In this document: positions 9,184 through 16,159 of the stretch, piece by piece
Layout: the number at the start of each line of letters is the position of its first letter
Numbering within the stretch: the first letter of the stretch is position 1
NCBI GenBank assembly: GCA_023441125.1
Contig: JAEZQV010000067.1
Span: 1-24,718, forward strand
Length of the DNA: 24,718 bases
Direction: 5' to 3'
DNA from: Bacillota bacterium
Lineage (GTDB): Bacteria > Bacillota_C > Negativicutes > Sporomusales > Sporomusaceae
The notes under the pieces: model-generated
Databases searched by the model: none
The model's input: the letters and a program-made list of their open reading frames with translations, nothing else
Told to the model about the DNA's origin: nothing
Made by a program: the position numbers and the translations under genes

Positions 9184-9891
9184 TTAAGCCTGGCCGGTCA
9201 GTCTTCTCAGTACCTCCTGATAGGCCTCTTCCACATTGCCCAGGTCGCGGCGGAAGCGGTCTTTATCCAGTTTCTGGCCGGTTTCACTGTCCCAGAAACG
9301 GCAAGTATCAGGGGAAATTTCATCTCCCAGCAGGACTTCGCCTTTATGCACACCAAACTCCAGTTTAAAATCAATAAGCTCAATTTTTCTCTCTTTCAGG
9401 AAAGCCGATAAAATCTCGTTGATCTTGAGCGCATACTTTTCCATGGTTTCCACCTGTTCGGCAGTTGCCAGACCGAGAGCCTTGATATGGTAATCATTAA
9501 TCAGCGGGTCCCCCAGCGCATCATCTTTATAGTAGAGTTCGACAACAGTAGTCGGCAGTTTGCGTCCTTCTTCCCAGCCAATGCGTTTGGCCAGACTCCC
9601 GGCGGCAATATTGCGGACAACTACCTCTACTGGCAGAATGTCCAGTTTTTTGACGAGCATTTCCCGGTCGCTGACCATTTTTATAAAATGATGCGGGATG
9701 CCCTTTTCAGCCAGCAGGTTGAAAAAGAAAATGGAAATCTTATTGTTGAGCACCCCTTTATTGCCAATGGTGCCGCGTTTCTCACCGTTAAAGGCGGTAG
9801 CGTCATCTTTAAAATACACTAACAATTCATCCGGGTTTTCAGTAGCAAACACTTGCTTTGCTTTTCCTTCATACATTGGTTTCTGAGTCAT
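9184..9891 (-). CDS. purC: SAICAR synthetase
   Basis: 235 residues, standard length. PurC joins aspartate to CAIR with ATP to form SAICAR. Typical segments are [11 protein letters not shown] (ATP-binding strand), [59 protein letters not shown] and [15 protein letters not shown] at 9891 has AAGGAG about 9 nt upstream. It lies 33 bp after purE in the same direction, with no terminator between them. Confidence 0.97.
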   Translation of the reverse strand: MTQKPMYEGKAKQVFATENPDELLVYFKDDATAFNGEKRGTIGNKGVLNNKISIFFFNLLAEKGIPHHFIKMVSDREMLVKKLDILPVEVVVRNIAAGSLAKRIGWEEGRKLPTTVVELYYKDDALGDPLINDYHIKALGLATAEQVETMEKYALKINEILSAFLKERKIELIDFKLEFGVHKGEVLLGDEISPDTCRFWDSETGQKLDKDRFRRDLGNVEEAYQEVLRRLTGQA

Positions 9892-9924
9892 GCTGTCAGT
9901 CTCCTTTACAATATAGTTTAATAA

Positions 9925-10416
9925 TTATTTACCAAGCTTGGCGGCCAGTCTGGCATCCTTTTTCTCCACTTCCTCCGCCATAGCCTGGCGGTGAGCCGCT
10001 AACCTGCCGGCCAGTTCAGTGTTATGCACGGCCAGTATCTGGGCGGCAAACAAGGCCGCATTTTTTGCGCCGTTAATAGCCATGGTGGCCACAGGAATAC
10101 CGGCGGGCATCTGTACGATACTCAGCAGAGCGTCCATACCGCCCAGCGGCGTGGCATTAACCGGAATACCGATTACCGGCAACGTGGTAAAACTGGCCAC
10201 AACACCCGGCAGATGAGCAGCCGCTCCGGCTGCGGCGATAATAACCTGGACACCGCGGTCTTGGGCCCCGGCCACGAAACGGTGAACCTTATCCGGAGTA
10301 CGGTGAGCCGATGCCACCAGTATTTCGGCCTCAATTCCGAACTCTTCCAGTTGACTGACAGCCGGTTCAAGAACCGGCCAGTCAGAGTCGCTGCCCATAA
10401 TAATTGCTGCTTTCAT
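9925..10416 (-). CDS. purE: N5-carboxyaminoimidazole ribonucleotide mutase (PurE class I)
   Basis: 163 residues. [10 protein letters not shown] (phosphate-binding loop), the SAHRTP catalytic-His motif and [11 protein letters not shown] / PVIGIPV identify PurE. The SDSD-type loop and the sequence pattern fit class I, which converts N5-CAIR to CAIR and normally works with PurK. No purK follows, so PurK would have to be encoded elsewhere. It is the first biosynthetic gene of the cluster, starting 139 bp after the permease gene, from which it is separated by a terminator and a second inverted repeat. Confidence 0.95.
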   Translation of the reverse strand: MKAAIIMGSDSDWPVLEPAVSQLEEFGIEAEILVASAHRTPDKVHRFVAGAQDRGVQVIIAAAGAAAHLPGVVASFTTLPVIGIPVNATPLGGMDALLSIVQMPAGIPVATMAINGAKNAALFAAQILAVHNTELAGRLAAHRQAMAEEVEKKDARLAAKLGK

Positions 10417-10460
10417 ACCCTCATCCTTTCGTGATTATGTGGTTACTATGTATATAAGTT

Positions 10461-10488
10461 GAGAGCATTCACAGTGTTAAATGCTCTC
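10461..10488 (-). promoter_or_regulatory. Inverted repeat and possible internal promoter upstream of purE
   Basis: GAGAGCATT (10461-10469) and AATGCTCTC (10480-10488) form a perfect 9-bp inverted repeat with a 10-nt loop in the permease-purE gap. On the minus strand a TTAACA hexamer lies in the loop and is followed, 18 bp later, by TATATA, a plausible weak internal promoter overlapped by the repeat. It could be an operator, an RNA hairpin in read-through mRNA, or both. Promoter strength is uncertain. Confidence 0.4.
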
Positions 10489-10512
10489 TAAGTTATAGCC
10501 GGCCGGGTAATA

Positions 10513-10545
10513 AAACCCAGATATTTCTTCAAAATATCTGGGTTT
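10513..10545 (-). terminator. Intrinsic terminator between purine permease and purE
   Basis: A 14-bp perfect stem (10513-10526 with 10532-10545) with a 5-nt loop begins 11 nt after the permease stop codon. On the minus strand it continues into TTTTATTA. The stem base is A/T-rich, so termination may be partial, leaving some read-through into purE. Confidence 0.75.
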
Positions 10546-10555
10546 AGTTTCCCCG

Positions 10556-11926
10556 CTATTCTGCCAGGAATACGAACCGGGCCACGACAAGCACAGCCAG
10601 AATATAAACGATCCAGTGCACCTCACGCCCGCGGCCGGTAACCAGCTTTAACAGCGGATACATAACCAGGCCGGCGGAAATGCCATTGGCGATACTATAG
10701 GTGAATGGCATCAGGACAATGGTCAGGAAGGCCGGCAAGCCTTCGGTCAGGTCACCAAAGTCAATATGGCGGATAGATTCAATCATTAAGGCGCCAACTA
10801 TGATTAGGGCCGGCGCGGTGGCTGCATCAGGAATCAAACCGGCAAGCGGCGTGAAAAACAGGGCTAACAGGAAGAGCCCGCCGCAGACAACGGCCGTTAA
10901 ACCGGTGCGTCCGCCGGCGCCAACCCCGGCAGCGCTTTCCACATAGGCGGTGATTGTGCTGGTCCCTAAAAGAGCCCCCAAACTTACGCCGGTTGCATCT
11001 ACCAGCATGGCTTTACCAATACCGGGAAATTTGCCCTTTTTGTCCATAATACCGGCTTTGGAAGCCGTACCGACCAGCGTTCCCATGGTGTCAAACAGTT
11101 CCACAAAGGTAAAAGTGAAAACAATGGCCAACAGCCCCATATGCAATGCGCCCATAATATCCAGGGCAAAAAAGGCATTTCTGCTGAAATCCGGGATCGC
11201 TACCGGACTGAAACCGGCCGGAATTTTAACAATTCCCATCACAATTCCCAGGATGGTAGTGGTAAAAATACCGATAAGTATGGAACCTTTAATATTTTTA
11301 GCCATCAGAACCGCAATAAATATCAGACCGAATACAGCCAGCAGTACGTCAGCATGAGCCATTTTACCCATTTCAATAATCGTCTCGAAATACATCGGTG
11401 TGCCATTTCCCTGGCCGGCGACAATTTTTTCCAGCGTCGGCGGGATAAGCGATAAACGGATACTCATGATTCCGGAAATTTTCAGACCAATAATAGTAAT
11501 GAACAAGCCAATACCTACTGTAATCGCATGTTTCAGGGAAGTGGGCATCCCTTCCACCAGCAGCTGGCGCACTTGCGTTACCGTCAGCAAAATAAAGATA
11601 AGACCGGAAATAAATACGGCTCCCAAAGCAACCTGCCAGGAGACCCCCATACCAATAACAACCGAGAAGGCATAGAAGGCATTCAGCCCCATCCCCGGAG
11701 CCAGCGCAATCGGGTAATTGACAAATACGCCCATCATGATAGAAACTGCGCCGGCGCCAATGGCGGTTGCCAGCAGCACGGCATTCTTGTCCATGCCGGC
11801 AGCCCCGAGAATACTGGGGTTTACGAACAGAATATAAGCCATGGTCATGAAGGTGGTAATACCTGCAATCACCTCGGTCTTTACATCTGTTTTGCGGGCA
11901 CTGAGTTCAAACATTTTCTCTAACAT
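10556..11926 (-). CDS. NCS2-family purine (guanine/hypoxanthine/adenine) permease, AzgA-like
   Basis: 456 residues with about 12-14 membrane segments. The opening MLEKMFELSARKTDVKTEVI followed by AGITTFMTMAYILFVNPSIL is characteristic of the AzgA/PbuG/GhxP branch of nucleobase:cation symporters, as are NYPIALAPGMGLNAFYAF and GTSTITAYVESAAGVGAGGRTG. This branch imports guanine, hypoxanthine or adenine by proton symport. ATG at 11926 has GGGGAG 8 nt upstream. It is the first gene after the tandem guanine-PRPP riboswitch, which fits a purine substrate, most likely guanine or hypoxanthine. A terminator follows it before purE. Confidence 0.93.
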   Translation of the reverse strand: MLEKMFELSARKTDVKTEVIAGITTFMTMAYILFVNPSILGAAGMDKNAVLLATAIGAGAVSIMMGVFVNYPIALAPGMGLNAFYAFSVVIGMGVSWQVALGAVFISGLIFILLTVTQVRQLLVEGMPTSLKHAITVGIGLFITIIGLKISGIMSIRLSLIPPTLEKIVAGQGNGTPMYFETIIEMGKMAHADVLLAVFGLIFIAVLMAKNIKGSILIGIFTTTILGIVMGIVKIPAGFSPVAIPDFSRNAFFALDIMGALHMGLLAIVFTFTFVELFDTMGTLVGTASKAGIMDKKGKFPGIGKAMLVDATGVSLGALLGTSTITAYVESAAGVGAGGRTGLTAVVCGGLFLLALFFTPLAGLIPDAATAPALIIVGALMIESIRHIDFGDLTEGLPAFLTIVLMPFTYSIANGISAGLVMYPLLKLVTGRGREVHWIVYILAVLVVARFVFLAE

Positions 11927-12002
11927 TTTTGCTTCTCCCCTCTAACGAGTAATTTGTGGTGTTAGTGTATGCCATTTACCAATACACCATGAGACAAAAG
12001 CA

Positions 12003-12066
12003 AAAAACCCTGACAGGGAAATTTCGCAATGAATTGATAGAGCGAAACTTCCCCGCCAGGGTTTTT
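12003..12066 (-). terminator. Regulated terminator of the tandem purine riboswitch
   Basis: On the minus strand AAAAACCCTG (12057-12066 region) pairs with CAGGGTTTTT (12003-12012), and inside it GGGAAGTTTCGC pairs with GCGAAATTTCCC with one mismatch, giving a long two-part hairpin followed by a T run. Its 5' arm contains the TTTC (12044-12047) needed for P1 of the PRPP aptamer, so terminator and folded aptamer are mutually exclusive. The permease start is 77 nt downstream. Confidence 0.88.
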
Positions 12067-12162
12067 ATCCCATCGGTGTAGTGTTAGCTGCTAACACCTG
12101 CGCCACTTGGTCACAGACCGCAATACTCACGCAACGCTGCGCGGAACCCTAGGCGCACTTTC
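12044..12162 (-). ncRNA. PRPP riboswitch aptamer (ykkC subtype 2b)
   Basis: The minus strand carries the conserved ykkC-class segments in order: GAAAGTG, CTAGGGTTCCG, GACCAAGTG, TACACCG, GGGATAAAA, and CCTGGCGGGGAAG, closing with TTTC. P1 is GAAA/TTTC and P2 is TGCGCC/GGCGCA. Among ykkC subtypes (guanidine, ppGpp, PRPP), the PRPP type is chosen because of the purine genes downstream and the guanine aptamer directly in front, the known tandem partner. PRPP binding would hold the 5' arm of the terminator inside the aptamer and allow transcription. The ligand assignment is from class and context, not from measured binding. Confidence 0.88.
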
Positions 12163-12163
12163 A

Positions 12164-12230
12164 CTCGTAGTCGGGCGATTTACGGTCGCCTGGTAGAAAC
12201 GTTTGAGCCATATTCTCAAATATATACGAG
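12164..12230 (-). ncRNA. Guanine riboswitch aptamer (purine class)
   Basis: On the minus strand the three-way junction is complete: P1 CTCGTA/TACGAG, P2 TTGAG/CTCAA enclosing AATATGG, junction GTTTCTACC, P3 GGCGA/TCGCC enclosing CCGTAAA, and J3/1 GACTACG. The discriminating base in J3/1 (position 74 of the xpt numbering) is C, which pairs with guanine or hypoxanthine; adenine aptamers have U there. The L2 and L3 loops keep the residues for the loop-loop contact. Only one nucleotide (12163) separates it from the PRPP aptamer. Confidence 0.95.
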
Positions 12231-12251
12231 CATAATGTATTTTCTTGTTTT

Positions 12252-12281
12252 ATTGTACCAGCAGCGTACAAAACCTGTCAA
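12252..12281 (-). promoter_or_regulatory. Promoter of the riboswitch-permease transcript
   Basis: TTGACA (12276-12281) and TACAAT (12252-12257) on the minus strand are 18 bp apart. The expected start, near 12245, is about 15 nt before the guanine aptamer, so the aptamer is at the very 5' end of the transcript as usual for this class. Confidence 0.8.
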
Positions 12282-12285
12282 CAAA

Positions 12286-12327
12286 AATTCGAACTTTAAA
12301 TATCATTTTCGAAATATTGTTCGGAAC
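12286..12327. promoter_or_regulatory. Pair of PurBox-like sites (candidate PurR operator)
   Basis: AATTCGAACTTT (12286-12297) matches the Bacillus PurBox consensus AWWWCGAACWWT at all 12 positions. ATTGTTCGGAAC (12316-12327) matches the inverted box at 10 of 12. They are 18 bp apart, close to the 16-17 bp known in Bacillus, and lie at about -41 to -82 relative to the predicted start. The second box is also part of a perfect palindrome, ATTGTTC-G-GAACAAT (12316-12330). PurR is a repressor released by PRPP; no purR gene is in this window. Confidence 0.55.
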
Positions 12328-12353
12328 AATGTCCGCGGCTACCGGAAATTTCC

Positions 12354-12833
12354 CTATTTACCGGCAACTATCCGCCGGGCTCCCAGATAGCGCGGCTTCC
12401 AGTACGGCTCGTCCAACCGGCTGATCATAACCCCCTTGCTGGTGGAAGCATGAATGAACTTGCCGCTGCCGTAATAAATGCCAACATGGGATGCGCCGGA
12501 TGCATAGGTATTAAAAAACACCAAATCGCCGGGTTTTAGACCGGCCCGCTCGACTTTTTGGCCTGTCCGGTATTGAACATCAGCCGTACGCGGCAGCTTT
12601 TTACCATTCTTGTCATAAACAAATTTAACAAATCCCGAACAATCAAAGCCCTTGGGCGACTCCCCGCCGAACCGGTAAGGAGTTTTTAAGTATTTTTCAG
12701 CCGTTTTTATAATACTGCTATTTTCGCTCTCGGAGTTGGCTTGTGGCCTGGCAGCAGCAAGCACCGGACAAGCAGCCATGACAACCATAATGATTAAGAG
12801 GCATACGACCGAAATTTTACCAAAAAGCCGCAT
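12354..12833 (-). CDS. Secreted NlpC/P60 cell-wall peptidase
   Basis: 159 residues. An N-terminal signal peptide (about residues 1-27, MRLFGKISVVCLLIIMVVMA... ending PVLAAA) is followed directly by a single NlpC/P60 domain. The catalytic Cys65 is in GFDCSGFV, His116 in SHVGIYYG and the third polar residue His128 in FIHASTSKG. Such enzymes cut gamma-D-glutamyl bonds in peptidoglycan stem peptides. There is no SH3 or LysM wall-binding domain, so this is a minimal hydrolase. AGAGGTG precedes the ATG. It is 131 bp downstream of ubiX in the same direction, and no clear promoter or terminator is seen in that gap. Confidence 0.93.
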   Translation of the reverse strand: MRLFGKISVVCLLIIMVVMAACPVLAAARPQANSESENSSIIKTAEKYLKTPYRFGGESPKGFDCSGFVKFVYDKNGKKLPRTADVQYRTGQKVERAGLKPGDLVFFNTYASGASHVGIYYGSGKFIHASTSKGVMISRLDEPYWKPRYLGARRIVAGK

Positions 12834-12964
12834 GAAAATTCACCTCTTGCTTTAGAATACCGTCGTGTGACAATATTCTTCGGCAAAATACTGGAATTTC
12901 CTTTATTTTTATGCAAAATTTTCCCGCTGCCTGTCATCCTTTTGCCTCATAACCGCAGTCCTGT

Positions 12965-13498
12965 TTATCCAGCCTGTTTTATAGCGAAAATAGCCAGTAT
13001 TCTGTCAATCATTACCGCCACCAACTCGTCCAAAGTAGCCGGATGCTGCTGAAATCCCGGTGCTGCCGGCACAATCAGCGCACCGGCCTTGGCCAGTCTA
13101 AGCATATTCTCCAGATGAATGGTGGTCAAGGGCGTCTCCCGCGGCACTACTATCAGTTTTCGCCGTTCTTTCAAGGCAACATCCGCTGCCCGCGTTAACA
13201 AATCCCGCCCGCTCGCGCCGGCCAGGGCCCCTAAGGTATGCATGGAACAGGGAGCAATCACCATGCCGCCGGTCTTGAACGAACCACTGGCAACCGGTGC
13301 AAACAGGTCGGAGTTCTCATAAACCACAGCATAGCGTTTCACTGCTGTCAGCCCCACCCCACACTCATACTCGAGCACCTTACGGCCCATATCGGTATAT
13401 ACGGCATGTACCTCCACACCCAAACCGGCCAGGGTTTTGATCAAAGTATACCCATATATCGCTCCGCTCGCGCCGGTAACGCCTACAGTAATACGCAC
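12965..13498 (-). CDS. ubiX: UbiX-family flavin prenyltransferase
   Basis: 177 residues. VGVTGASGAIYG (FMN phosphate loop), SGSFKTGGMVIAPCSMHTL, LLTRAADVALKERRKLIVVPRETPLTTIHLENM and PAAPGFQQHPATL cover the full UbiX pattern. UbiX attaches a dimethylallyl group to FMN to make prenyl-FMN, the cofactor of UbiD-type decarboxylases. The start is GTG at 13498 with GGAGG upstream. It lies 14 bp after the GNAT gene and is probably co-transcribed with it. No ubiD partner is present in the window. Confidence 0.93.
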   Translation of the reverse strand: MRITVGVTGASGAIYGYTLIKTLAGLGVEVHAVYTDMGRKVLEYECGVGLTAVKRYAVVYENSDLFAPVASGSFKTGGMVIAPCSMHTLGALAGASGRDLLTRAADVALKERRKLIVVPRETPLTTIHLENMLRLAKAGALIVPAAPGFQQHPATLDELVAVMIDRILAIFAIKQAG

Positions 13499-13512
13499 TG
13501 GCTTTCCTCCAT

Positions 13513-14343
13513 TTAAACTATATATTTTATAACTAAGTAATCCCCGTAATACGTGAAGCCGATATCCCGGTACGCGCGAATGGCCGGCAGATTATCCTTT
13601 CTAACCATCAGGGTCGGTGTTTTTCCATAAACTCTGCTGCGCCGGCACAGTTCCGCCACCACTTCTTTGCAATATCCCTGGCAGCGGCTGCGTTCATTGG
13701 TATATACACCGGCAATTTGCGTCACCCGGTCTGTTACAGCCTGAATCATGGCCTGGGCTTGCGGTTCTCCATCTGCAACGAGGAAAACAAAATCTTCCTC
13801 ACTGCCCCGGTCATCGAGGAGCTTGGCGGCCAGTTCCCGGTTAAAACGGCGCTGAAAGCCCAGCCGGTAGGCTTCGACGATAAATCCCAGGGCCATTGAC
13901 CGGTCTAGGTCCGCCGCCTCAACAACCCGGTATGGCCGCTCTGCAGCAGCCGGCTTACTGCTATCCTGGTTAATCAGGCAGTAACTGTCTTCATATACTT
14001 GAGCAAGCTTGTGCGGGTACAGGGCATGGTCCAAAGGTTCCACCACCTGTTTCATGCCAGCCATGACCTGAAACCTGCGCGCAGCCATTATTCCAGCAAA
14101 ATCCTGAACAGCCGCCGGCTCATCAAAGTGAGGAACAACACTGCCCAGATTATATAAGGCCAATATTCCCCGCAATTGGCTGCCGGCAAAATACCCGTAA
14201 TAATCGCCGGAGCGGCGGCTCAATCTATCATTTTCAATACCGTAGCGCCGCACATTAGAGGCCAGCAAAACAGTCTCTACGGCATGCCGTTCCAGATAGG
14301 CCTCAACCGTCACCTTATCTTCGTCTGTCAACAGCCTAATCAC
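13513..14343 (-). CDS. GNAT-family N-acetyltransferase (two-lobed)
   Basis: About 276 residues. The C-terminal half (about 145-276) has the GNAT core: a beta strand with DFVFLVADGEPQAQAMIQAV, the acetyl-CoA region IAGVYTNERSRCQGYCKEVV (a Q-x-x-G-Y-x-like variant of the usual Q/RxxGxG/A loop), and the terminal NLPAIRAYRDIGFTYYGDY. The N-terminal half, beginning IRLLTDEDKVTVEAYLERH, resembles the divergent first lobe of bacterial two-domain GNATs. The acceptor is unknown. The frame extends to a TTG at 14370, but AAGG lies 9 nt before GTG 14343, which is preferred. It is followed by ubiX after 14 bp. Confidence 0.82.
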   Translation of the reverse strand: MIRLLTDEDKVTVEAYLERHAVETVLLASNVRRYGIENDRLSRRSGDYYGYFAGSQLRGILALYNLGSVVPHFDEPAAVQDFAGIMAARRFQVMAGMKQVVEPLDHALYPHKLAQVYEDSYCLINQDSSKPAAAERPYRVVEAADLDRSMALGFIVEAYRLGFQRRFNRELAAKLLDDRGSEEDFVFLVADGEPQAQAMIQAVTDRVTQIAGVYTNERSRCQGYCKEVVAELCRRSRVYGKTPTLMVRKDNLPAIRAYRDIGFTYYGDYLVIKYIV

Positions 14344-14462
14344 AACTACCAACCTTCCGCTTTTAATCAAATAGATTGGCGAGTACTCAGCCTGGCTTAC
14401 TATTTCACCAGCGCCTGCAGCATCTTAAAGCCGCTGAACCAGCATCGCGGCTGCTACTACTA

Positions 14463-14490
14463 ACTATAACACACACCCGTTAAAATACAA
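14463..14490 (-). promoter_or_regulatory. Possible promoter of the GNAT-ubiX unit
   Basis: TTGTAT (14485-14490) and TATAGT (14463-14468) on the minus strand are 16 bp apart. The leader of about 110 nt that follows can form an AGCCGC/GCGGCT hairpin, but I recognise no known riboswitch in it. The remaining space to the acyl-CoA ligase (14491-14532) holds only a weak GC-rich hairpin after that gene. Confidence 0.4.
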
Positions 14491-14532
14491 CTTAAACAGC
14501 CCGGCCCAGGCATGAACCGGCTTTTTTAAACA

Positions 14533-16047
14533 TCAGCCTACCTGCTCGCGCAGAACCCGTTTCAAGATTTTGCCGGTTTGGGTCTTAGGCAAAGAATCGA
14601 CTACAATAAAATCCCGCGGTATCTTATAAGCGGCAATATTACTCTGCAAATACTCCCGGATTGCCTTTTTGTCCAAGGCTTGTCCGTCTGATAGTACGAG
14701 ATAGGCCCGCGCCACCTGGCCGCGCAGCGAATCGTCAATACCAATCACACTGGCCTCGACAATGCCGGGAAAAGCATATAACAATTCTTCAATTTCACGC
14801 GGGTAAATATTTTCACCATTGGATATGATTAAATCTTTCAAACGGTCCACAATAAAAAAATACCCCTCGGTGTCCGCATACGCCAAATCGCCGGTATGCA
14901 GCCACCCCGCCCGCAGTGTTTTGGCTGTCTCAGCCGGCAGCTTGAAATACCCTTGCATAACATTTGGTCCGCGCACCACCAGCTCGCCCACATCACCCTG
15001 CGGCAAATCCTCGCCTGCCGGGCCAACTATTTTAACCGCCACACCGGGTAAAGCCTTGCCGATCGAGCAGTATTTGGGGCTCTCCACCGGGTTTAGCGTG
15101 ACTACCGGCGAAGCTTCGGAAAGTCCGTAACCCTCCATGATTTTTCGGCCAAATTTTTGGGCAAACTTCCTGGCCATTTTTTCCGGCAGGGATGCTCCCC
15201 CGGAGATAAAGTGCTTCACACCGTCCAGCGCAGCCGGTTCTGCGGTTCGGGTAAAAAAATTGTACATCGGTGGTACGCCATAGACAACGGTAACAGCATA
15301 CTCTTTAATCGCCGTCAGTGTTTCCTTGGGCGCAAAAGACTCCAGCACCGTAATAGACGCGCCGCACAACAGCGAGTTAAGAACGGCGCATGTCCAGGCA
15401 AAGCAATGGTACATCGGCAAGACACACAGCACATTATCCGCAGCCGTGACCGGCAGCACTTCCCGGAATGCCTGCGCATTACTGACAAGGTTTTTATGGG
15501 TCAATACCGCTCCTTTGGGTTGGCCGGTAGTGCCGGAAGTATAGATTATCACACTGGGGCAGTCTTCTGTGAAATCGCCGTCCGCCGGCGCGTCAGGCCA
15601 CCTCGTATGCACCATTAACTTTTTAAAATCGGGAAGAACAAGCTGAATGACCTGCTGCCCGTACCCCTGAAGCCTAAGCTCAGTATCAATAGCCAGCGAT
15701 TCCATAGTAATCAAGTGTTTCATTTCGGCGTCTTTGACAATAAAAGCAATCTCACGGGCGGTAAGCTGAAAATTAATCGGTACCACGACAGCTCCCAGGC
15801 TGACAACGGCCAGATAGGAGTAGACAAATTCAACGGAGTTACGGGAAAACAGGCCTACGTTTTCCCCCGACCGGATTCCTGCCTGATAAAAATAATTACG
15901 GTAACGCTTTACCTGCTCCTGCAAGCCGGCATATGTCACAGGGTCTTTACCAGAAAAAGCTACACAGTCCGGCGCTCCCTGAAAAATAAGCTCATGAACA
16001 AACAATAGCTGCACCCCTTTCACGCTGTCACTGGCAAACATCTCCAT
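14533..16047 (-). CDS. Acyl-CoA synthetase (AMP-forming, FadD-like fatty acid CoA ligase)
   Basis: 504 residues of the ANL superfamily: the acid is activated to an acyl-AMP and passed to CoA. Motifs in order are YTSGTTGQPKG (P-loop), EGYGLSEASPVV (adenine-binding region), GWLHTGDLAYADTEGYFF (ribose-binding Asp), DRLKDLIISNGENIYPREIE (hinge) and PKTQTGKILKR (catalytic Lys). Overall pattern is closest to medium/long-chain acyl-CoA ligases; exact chain length cannot be read. The longest frame starts at ATG 16047, but TTG at 16005, preceded by AAAGGGG at good spacing, may be the real start and would place the family's conserved start closer to residue 1. Transcribed alone, downstream of the rsgA terminator. 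Confidence 0.9.
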   Translation of the reverse strand: MEMFASDSVKGVQLLFVHELIFQGAPDCVAFSGKDPVTYAGLQEQVKRYRNYFYQAGIRSGENVGLFSRNSVEFVYSYLAVVSLGAVVVPINFQLTAREIAFIVKDAEMKHLITMESLAIDTELRLQGYGQQVIQLVLPDFKKLMVHTRWPDAPADGDFTEDCPSVIIYTSGTTGQPKGAVLTHKNLVSNAQAFREVLPVTAADNVLCVLPMYHCFAWTCAVLNSLLCGASITVLESFAPKETLTAIKEYAVTVVYGVPPMYNFFTRTAEPAALDGVKHFISGGASLPEKMARKFAQKFGRKIMEGYGLSEASPVVTLNPVESPKYCSIGKALPGVAVKIVGPAGEDLPQGDVGELVVRGPNVMQGYFKLPAETAKTLRAGWLHTGDLAYADTEGYFFIVDRLKDLIISNGENIYPREIEELLYAFPGIVEASVIGIDDSLRGQVARAYLVLSDGQALDKKAIREYLQSNIAAYKIPRDFIVVDSLPKTQTGKILKRVLREQVG

Positions 16048-16120
16048 CCGCCATTGTAGCCTGAATATCCTGCTTTGTCTATAGGTAGTATTGCCAAAGC
16101 GGCCGGCCGCCTAACAAAAA

Positions 16121-16153
16121 CGGACACCAAAAGCAAGCTGCCTTTGGTGTCCG
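16121..16153 (-). terminator. Intrinsic terminator after rsgA
   Basis: CGGACACCAAA (16121-16131) pairs perfectly with TTTGGTGTCCG (16143-16153), 11 bp with an 11-nt loop. On the minus strand it continues into TTTTTGTT just 7 nt past the rsgA stop codon. Confidence 0.9.
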
Positions 16154-16159
16154 GAATTA

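Noticed and set aside
12286..12330. LexA-type (CGAAC-N4-GTTCG) operator
   Set aside because: The CGAAC and GTTCG elements are about 24 bp apart, far too wide for a LexA box; the PurBox pair fits better.
12834..12964. Possible cyclic di-AMP riboswitch upstream of the NlpC/P60 gene, a common location for that class
   Set aside because: None of the conserved segments of the ydaO/yuaA class are present in this 131-bp gap.
14344..14462. Structured leader of the GNAT-ubiX unit as a riboswitch or T-box
   Set aside because: Only a 6-bp hairpin can be supported; no specifier/antiterminator (GGGTGGNACCGCG) or other class consensus is visible.
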